A stretch of 9,352 bases of DNA from contig DATHSN010000228.1 of the NCBI GenBank assembly GCA_035464115.1, positions 1 through 9,352 of the forward strand, read 5' to 3'. The notes under the pieces were generated by a model, which saw only the letters and a program-made list of their open reading frames with translations, searched no databases and was not told where the DNA came from. The translations under genes and the position numbers were made by a program. Origin of the DNA: DATHSN01 sp035464115. Its GTDB lineage: Bacteria > Actinomycetota > Acidimicrobiia > Acidimicrobiales > SKKL01. Numbering within the stretch: position 1 is the stretch's first letter; each line of letters starts with the position of its first letter. Below are positions 6,179 to 9,352 of this stretch, one piece after another.

Positions 6179-6284
6179 CGGACGCTTCGTTGCCGGCGGA
6201 CCGGCCACATCCCCGCCGAAGCGGGAGGCACCTTGGGCGTCCGTCCCAGGTTGCCGGGCCCGCGAGCGGACCCTCCGGATGCGG
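6179..6284 (-). promoter_or_regulatory. SAM-I/IV-variant riboswitch aptamer upstream of metX
   Basis: This is an S-adenosylmethionine-binding leader element of the SAM clan. On the transcript, the conserved core GGCAACC (6255-6249) and AAGGTGC (6234-6228) is present. P1 pairs CCGCATCC (6284-6277) with GGATGTGG (6212-6205), allowing one G-U. P2 is a simple 7-bp stem (6273-6267 with 6262-6256, loop CTCG) without a kink-turn. P3 pairs CCTGGG (6250-6245) with CCC-A-AGG. P4 is a UUCG-capped stem (6224-6213). After P1 come a 4-5 bp P5 (CCGG-TCCG-CCGG, 6204-6193), the linker AACGAAG, and CGTCCG (6184-6179), which pairs perfectly with the P3 loop CGGACG (6243-6238) as pseudoknot PK-2. P4 together with PK-2 and a short P2 fits the SAM-I/IV variant architecture better than classical SAM-I or SAM-IV. 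It precedes metX, consistent with SAM feedback. Confidence 0.93.
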
Positions 6285-6288
6285 GGTC

Positions 6289-6317
6289 AGGATCGCCCGC
6301 ACGGGCCCGTCCGTCAA
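6289..6317 (-). promoter_or_regulatory. promoter of the riboswitch-metX transcript
   Basis: A -35 element TTGACG (6317-6312) is followed after exactly 17 bp by GATCCT (6294-6289), a passable -10. A start site about 7 nt downstream falls near 6282, essentially at the 5' edge of riboswitch helix P1, which supports the prediction independently. The spacer contains the perfect 10-bp palindrome ACGGGCCCGT (6310-6301), a possible operator. Confidence 0.6.
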
Positions 6318-6334
6318 GGCGGAGGCCCGCGCTG

Positions 6335-6352
6335 GCGAGCGCTACAGCTCGC
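6335..6352 (-). terminator. hairpin over the permease stop codon (weak terminator candidate)
   Basis: GCGAGC-TGTAGC-GCTCGC forms a 6-bp stem with a 6-nt loop that includes the TAG stop of the ABC permease. No T-tract follows. It sits just upstream of the metX promoter and could reduce read-through, but this is weakly supported. Confidence 0.25.
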
Positions 6353-7121
6353 GGCGGTCGAGGAGGCGGGCGGCGACCGCCAGGGCCACCACCGTCAGGA
6401 TCACGGTGACCCCGGCCGCGGGCAGGTGGTCGACGATCGACCCGTCGTCGGCGAGGGTGGCCAGCGATCCGAGCAGGCGACCGGGCAGCCACTCCCCCAC
6501 CGCCGGGGCGATCGACAGCAGTCCGAGACCCAGAAGGGCCACGAGGGCCCCCACCGCCGCGCCGACGGTGGACCGCACGAGCGACGCGGCGAGCGCGGTG
6601 ACCGCCACCGCGAACACCAGGTACAGCGAGCCGAACGCGGCGCCGGCGAGAACCCCCGGGGCCGACGGCGCGCCGAGCAGCACGACCGTCTCGTACCAGG
6701 CGGCGGCCACGCCGAGCAGCCAGCCGACGACCGCCAGGCCGGCGGCGGCGACGAACCGGGGCCACAGCAGCGTGGCCGGGCGCGCCACGCGGGTGCGCAG
6801 GAAGATGCCCATCTCGACGCGCTGGTCGATGGCGAGGGCGCCCGCGGCGGCGACCACCACCACGATGAGGCCGATCTGGGCGGCGTTGGCGACGTACTGC
6901 CCGAGGCCGTCGGCCGGGGTCGGGTCGGGCAGGGTGATCTGCACGTCGTCGGTGCCGAACGACTCGACGATGGTGTCGAGGTACCGGGCGGTGAGCGGGC
7001 CGATGAACCCGAAGAGCACGAAGACCCCGAGCACGGCGATCCACCGGCGGGTGCGGACGATCCGCAGCCACTCCAGGCGCCACAGCGCGGGCGGGCCGAG
7101 GCGGTCGGTCACGGCGGTCAC
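6342..7121 (-). CDS. ABC-2 type transporter permease
   Basis: A 259-residue polytopic inner-membrane protein, the membrane half of an ABC-2 type transporter with the ATPase encoded just upstream. Six hydrophobic segments are visible at about 27-44, 79-98, 121-142, 155-178, 185-205 and 236-254. An Arg-rich cytoplasmic N-terminus (RLEWLRIVRTRRW) precedes the first helix, and the loop after TM2 contains DQRVEMGIFLRTRVARP, the kind of amphipathic stretch ABC-2 permeases use to contact their ATPase. The loop between TM1 and TM2 is acidic and proline-containing, and probably faces out. The GTG start at 7121 overlaps the ATPase stop as GTGA, with GGAG 8 nt upstream, so the pair is translationally coupled. 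The transported substrate cannot be predicted; drug, peptide or lipid export are all represented in this family. Confidence 0.88.
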   Translation of the reverse strand: MTAVTDRLGPPALWRLEWLRIVRTRRWIAVLGVFVLFGFIGPLTARYLDTIVESFGTDDVQITLPDPTPADGLGQYVANAAQIGLIVVVVAAAGALAIDQRVEMGIFLRTRVARPATLLWPRFVAAAGLAVVGWLLGVAAAWYETVVLLGAPSAPGVLAGAAFGSLYLVFAVAVTALAASLVRSTVGAAVGALVALLGLGLLSIAPAVGEWLPGRLLGSLATLADDGSIVDHLPAAGVTVILTVVALAVAARLLDRREL

Positions 7122-8008
7122 GAGGTCAGCTCCCGGAACACGGTCTCGAGGTCGGGCGCCTCCTGCTCGATGCGGCGCACCGCGGCGCCGGCAGCCGCCA
7201 GCGCGCCCGGCAGGGCCCGCTCGGCCTCGGGCACCGACCGCACCGCCACCCGCAGCTCGCCCTCGGTCACCCCTGCCGACACGTGGTCGACCCACGCCTC
7301 GGCGCGCAGGTGGTCGGCGACCGGCGACGGGTCGTCGCGGACCCACACCCGCAGCACGGGTGCGGCGCGCCCGACGAGCAGGTCGGTGAGCGGCGCCTGG
7401 GCCTGGAGGCGGCCGTCGTGGAGGATCCCGACCACGTCGGCCACCTCGGCCACGTCGGCGAGGATGTGGCTCGAGAAGACCACGGTGGACCGGGACCGGC
7501 GGGCCGCCACCAGGTCGAGCACCTCGCGCCGGCCGAGCGGGTCGAGCGCGGAGGCCGGCTCGTCGAGCAGCAACAGGTCGGGCTCGCCGACGACGGTGGC
7601 GGCCCAGGCCAGGCGTTGGGTCATGCCCCGGCTGAAGCCGCCGACGCGGCGGTGGGCGGCATCGGCCAGCCCGGCATCGGCGAGCGCGGCGTCGACGTGG
7701 TCGACCCCGAGCTCGGGGGCCGTGAGCCGCCGGGCCAGGTCGACCACCTCGAAGCCGGTGAGCCACGGCTCGAACTCGGGGGTGTCGGGCAGCACCGCGA
7801 CGCGACCCCGGTCGACACCGAGGTGGATCTCGCCGGCGGTGGCGGAACGGAGCCCGGCGACGATGCTGAGCAGGGTGGTCTTGCCCGACCCGTTGGGTCC
7901 GACGAGGCCGTAGACGCTCCCGGTGGGCACCTGCAGGTCGACGCCGCGCAGCGCCTCGTGTTCGCCGTAGCGCTTGACCAGCCCGCGGGTGGCGACGGCG
8001 GTCGTCAT
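7118..8008 (-). CDS. ABC transporter ATP-binding protein
   Basis: A 296-residue single nucleotide-binding domain protein. The Walker A motif GPNGSGKTT is at 37-45, a degenerate Q-loop region LPDTPEFEPWLTG at 73-85, the signature FSRGMTQ at 125-131, Walker B LLLLDE at 145-150 with catalytic Glu150, the D-loop SALDP at 153-157, and the H-loop histidine His181 in SSHIL. All key residues for ATP hydrolysis are intact. The region after about 210 is a C-terminal accessory domain, as often found in ABC-2 type ATPases. I chose the ATG at 8008 because it overlaps the upstream small gene's stop as ATGA and the fold begins at residue 3; a further upstream start would only add an Arg-rich stretch out of register with the family. 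It should power the permease encoded directly downstream. Confidence 0.93.
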   Translation of the reverse strand: MTTAVATRGLVKRYGEHEALRGVDLQVPTGSVYGLVGPNGSGKTTLLSIVAGLRSATAGEIHLGVDRGRVAVLPDTPEFEPWLTGFEVVDLARRLTAPELGVDHVDAALADAGLADAAHRRVGGFSRGMTQRLAWAATVVGEPDLLLLDEPASALDPLGRREVLDLVAARRSRSTVVFSSHILADVAEVADVVGILHDGRLQAQAPLTDLLVGRAAPVLRVWVRDDPSPVADHLRAEAWVDHVSAGVTEGELRVAVRSVPEAERALPGALAAAGAAVRRIEQEAPDLETVFRELTS

Positions 8009-8226
8009 GGTGCGTCGACGCGGCGATCGGGGTCGACCCGACCGACCCGCCCGCCGAGCAGGTAGACGACCGCGCCCATCGGCACCGAGGCGACGATGAA
8101 CAGGGCCCACGCCCAGCGGGGCAGCCAGCGCACCTCGCTGCGGGACAGGTCGACGAGGGCGACGACGACCAGCGCCAGGCTGGCGAGGAGCAGGGGGACG
8201 AGAGCGGCGAGCAGCGTGGAGTCCAC
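8005..8226 (-). CDS. small PLDc_N-domain membrane protein
   Basis: A 73-residue protein with two transmembrane helices at about 5-25 and 38-58, joined by a charged loop LSRSEVRWLPRW. The loop plus the following helix (WALFIVASVPMGAVVYLLGGR) matches the phospholipase D nuclease N-terminal (PLDc_N) domain, which is the membrane anchor of cardiolipin synthases but often occurs alone. No catalytic HKD motif is present, so it has no nuclease or synthase activity itself. It overlaps the ABC ATPase start by ATGA. An analogous PLDc_N-ATPase-permease order occurs, to my knowledge, in the Bacillus sigY operon (yxlE-yxlF-yxlG), which suggests a regulatory or assembly role for the transporter. The GTG start at 8226 has GGGAG only one base upstream, too close for a normal ribosome site, so initiation may be leaderless or depend on the gene before it. 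Confidence 0.8.
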   Translation of the reverse strand: MDSTLLAALVPLLLASLALVVVALVDLSRSEVRWLPRWAWALFIVASVPMGAVVYLLGGRVGRVDPDRRVDAP

Positions 8227-8260
8227 GCTCCCAGGGTGCCGGCCCGAGGCCGTCGGGTCA

Positions 8261-9151
8261 TCACCCGCTGGTGGGAACCTCCGGGTCCGCCGGCGGGTGG
8301 ATCGCGAGCGCGTCGGCGCGGTGGGCGGCGAGGTCGACCACGTCGGCGAAGTCGTCGAAGCTCACCAGCCGCTCGAGGTGACCGCGGAGGGTCCCGTGAC
8401 CGGCGAGCAGCGCGAACGTGTCGCCCATGGCCTTGGTGGCCGCGAACAGCGCCGACACCGGGGAGAGCACGAGGGTGACCCCCAGGTCCGCCAGCTCGTC
8501 GGGCGTGAGCAACGGCGTGCGTCCGGTCTCGACCATGTTGGCCACGAGGACGGCCTCGGGGAGGGCGGCGGCGATGGCCTCGAAGTCCTCGATGCTGGAC
8601 GGCGCCTCGACGAAGACGGCGTCGACGCCGAGGTCGAGCGCAGCGCGGCCGCGGGCGATGGCCTCGTCGAGCCCGAGCGGCGCCCGGGCGTCGGTGCGCG
8701 CCGTCACGTGGAGGTGCTCACGGTGGTCGAGCGCGGCCTGCAGCTTGGCGAGCCAGTCGGCGCGGGCGACGACCTCCTTGCCGGCCATGTGCCCGCACCG
8801 CTTGGGCCAGACCTGGTCCTCGAGGAAGATCCCCGATGCGCCCGCCGCCTCCCACAGCTCGACGGTGCGGCGCACGCTGCGCTCGTCGCCGTAGCCGGTG
8901 TCGGCGTCGACCAGCAGCAGCGCGTCGGGGGCCGCGGCGTGGATGCGCCGGGCGGCGTCGGCCATCTCGGTCTGGGTGAGGTAGCCGAGGTCGGGCAGCC
9001 CGAGGAGGGTGCCCGACACGCAGTACCCCGACACGAAGAGCACGTCGAAGCCCGCCTGGGCCGCCAGCCGGGCCGAGAGGGGATCCCAGACTCCAGGGGC
9101 GAGCGTGGGCCGGCGGCGCTGGAGGCGATGGCGGAGGGCGGTGCCGCTCAT
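8261..9151 (-). CDS. isocitrate lyase/PEP mutase superfamily enzyme (putative C-C lyase)
   Basis: A 296-residue TIM-barrel protein of the isocitrate lyase/phosphoenolpyruvate mutase superfamily. Relevant motifs are SGYCVSGTLLGLPDLG (41-56), the Mg-binding VDADTGYGD (81-89), the active-site loop LEDQVWPKRCGH (110-121), ARTDA (151-155) and NMVETGRTPLL (205-215). Cys119 in KRCGH is the catalytic acid/base of C-C bond lyases such as methylisocitrate lyase and 2,3-dimethylmalate lyase. PEP mutases and oxaloacetate decarboxylases lack it, so a lyase acting on a 2-hydroxy dicarboxylate is the best inference. No prpC, prpD or glyoxylate-cycle partner is in the window, so methylisocitrate lyase is not assigned. 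The ATG at 9151 has a TACGAT -10 ending 6 nt upstream and no ribosome site, which suggests a leaderless message. The small membrane protein gene starts 34 nt after its stop. Confidence 0.88.
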   Translation of the reverse strand: MSGTALRHRLQRRRPTLAPGVWDPLSARLAAQAGFDVLFVSGYCVSGTLLGLPDLGYLTQTEMADAARRIHAAAPDALLLVDADTGYGDERSVRRTVELWEAAGASGIFLEDQVWPKRCGHMAGKEVVARADWLAKLQAALDHREHLHVTARTDARAPLGLDEAIARGRAALDLGVDAVFVEAPSSIEDFEAIAAALPEAVLVANMVETGRTPLLTPDELADLGVTLVLSPVSALFAATKAMGDTFALLAGHGTLRGHLERLVSFDDFADVVDLAAHRADALAIHPPADPEVPTSG

Positions 9152-9157
9152 CCCGGC

Positions 9158-9163
9158 ATCGTA
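9158..9163 (-). promoter_or_regulatory. probable -10 element for a leaderless lyase transcript
   Basis: TACGAT on the minus strand matches TAnnnT closely and ends exactly 6 nt before the ATG at 9151, so transcription could begin at the start codon. It lies between the GGDEF gene stop and the lyase start. No clear -35 is visible in the end of the GGDEF gene. Confidence 0.55.
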
Positions 9164-9166
9164 GGG

Positions 9167-9352
9167 TCAGCGCCCGAGGACCACTCCCGGGGCGACGCTG
9201 ATCCGGCCCTTCCCCTCGCGCTTGGCGGTGTAGAGGGCGGCGTCGGCCGCAGCCACGAGCGCGTCGCGGTCGGCGGTCGGGGCGGCGAGGGCCACCCCGA
9301 TGCTCACCGCCACCGGCGGATCCCCCTGCGCCGAGCGGTCGAGGATGCGCTC
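9167..9352 (-). CDS. GGDEF-domain protein (probable diguanylate cyclase), C-terminal end only
   Basis: An open frame enters from the right edge and ends in TGA at 9167, giving the last 61 residues of a protein. The sequence VAVSIGVALA followed by LVAAADAALYTAKREGKGRI is the hallmark C-terminal part of a GGDEF domain: the SIGVA beta-strand, then the ADxALYxAKxxGKxR helix. The protein therefore probably makes the second messenger cyclic di-GMP from two GTP. The GG(D/E)EF active-site loop, the inhibitory RxxD site and any sensor domain lie outside the window, so catalytic competence cannot be judged. Only 15 nt separate its stop from the downstream lyase gene. Confidence 0.88.
   Translation of the reverse strand, partial: ERILDRSAQGDPPVAVSIGVALAAPTADRDALVAAADAALYTAKREGKGRISVAPGVVLGR

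Noticed and set aside
6166..6180. CGGGCC-CCC-GGCCCG stem between the aptamer and the metX start as an intrinsic terminator
   Set aside because: The stem is perfect but no T-tract follows; translational masking by the next hairpin is better supported.
6128..6208. Extension of metX to the GTG at 6208 (448 residues)
   Set aside because: The codon lies in the 3' strand of riboswitch helix P1, and the added residues translate P5 and the pseudoknot strand; RNA pairing explains this sequence better.
4712..7913. Overlapping long plus-strand open frames (4712-6409 and 5904-7913)
   Set aside because: They are antisense to metX, the riboswitch and the ABC genes, all of which have clear motifs; the plus frames have low-complexity Arg/Gly/Pro content and no motifs.
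6342..8264. A 640-residue fusion ending in the ABC permease
   Set aside because: The N-terminal part is an Arg-rich out-of-frame reading of the ATPase and PLDc_N genes; the true start is the coupled GTG at 7121.
8254..8267. Hairpin CGGGT-GATG-ACCCG at the lyase stop codon as a terminator
   Set aside because: Five base pairs, no T-tract, and the stop codon is inside it; the next gene starts only 34 nt after the lyase ends, so termination here is unlikely.
1..9352. tRNA, rRNA, CRISPR array, insertion sequence or phage gene
   Set aside because: No cloverleaf, regularly spaced repeat, transposase motif or terminal inverted repeat was recognised by eye on either strand.

Overview
The window is a densely packed, very GC-rich segment in which every supported gene lies on the minus strand, so transcription runs from right to left. 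Codon third positions are almost all G or C, GTG starts are common, and several genes join by GTGA or ATGA four-base overlaps. Together with leaderless-looking promoters and SAM-clan riboswitch control of metX, this suggests a high-GC actinobacterium, possibly of the Acidimicrobiia. That placement is inference; no rRNA or other marker is present.

In transcription order, the right edge holds the last 61 codons of a GGDEF-domain protein (probable diguanylate cyclase). Fifteen bases later begins an isocitrate lyase/PEP mutase family enzyme with an intact KRCGH active-site loop. It is followed by a three-gene membrane module: a 73-residue PLDc_N-type two-helix protein, an ABC ATPase and a six-helix ABC-2 type permease.

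Between the permease and metX lies the main regulatory region of the window. It contains a promoter with 17-bp spacing, then a complete SAM-I/IV-variant riboswitch aptamer, then an apparent expression platform whose hairpin covers the metX ribosome binding site. metX (homoserine O-acyltransferase) and an overlapping Cys/Met-metabolism PLP enzyme (probably an O-acylhomoserine sulfhydrylase) follow. The riboswitch therefore appears to provide SAM feedback on de novo methionine synthesis.

Downstream come a D-arabinono-1,4-lactone oxidase/alditol oxidase family flavoprotein, a YdhF-like aldo/keto reductase preceded by its own probable leaderless promoter, an SsuD-like LLM-class monooxygenase overlapping the reductase, and the first 112 codons of an Fpg/Nei-type DNA glycosylase cut off at the left edge. 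The SsuD-like enzyme may link the cluster to sulfur scavenging, but its substrate cannot be read from sequence.

No tRNA, rRNA, CRISPR array, insertion sequence or prophage gene was seen. No gene-free stretch exceeds 300 bases. The longest is the roughly 214-base metX leader, which is annotated in detail. The most interesting element is that leader: the P3-loop pseudoknot strand occurs twice, and the second copy is part of the hairpin that masks the ribosome binding site. This suggests a simple, testable switching mechanism.
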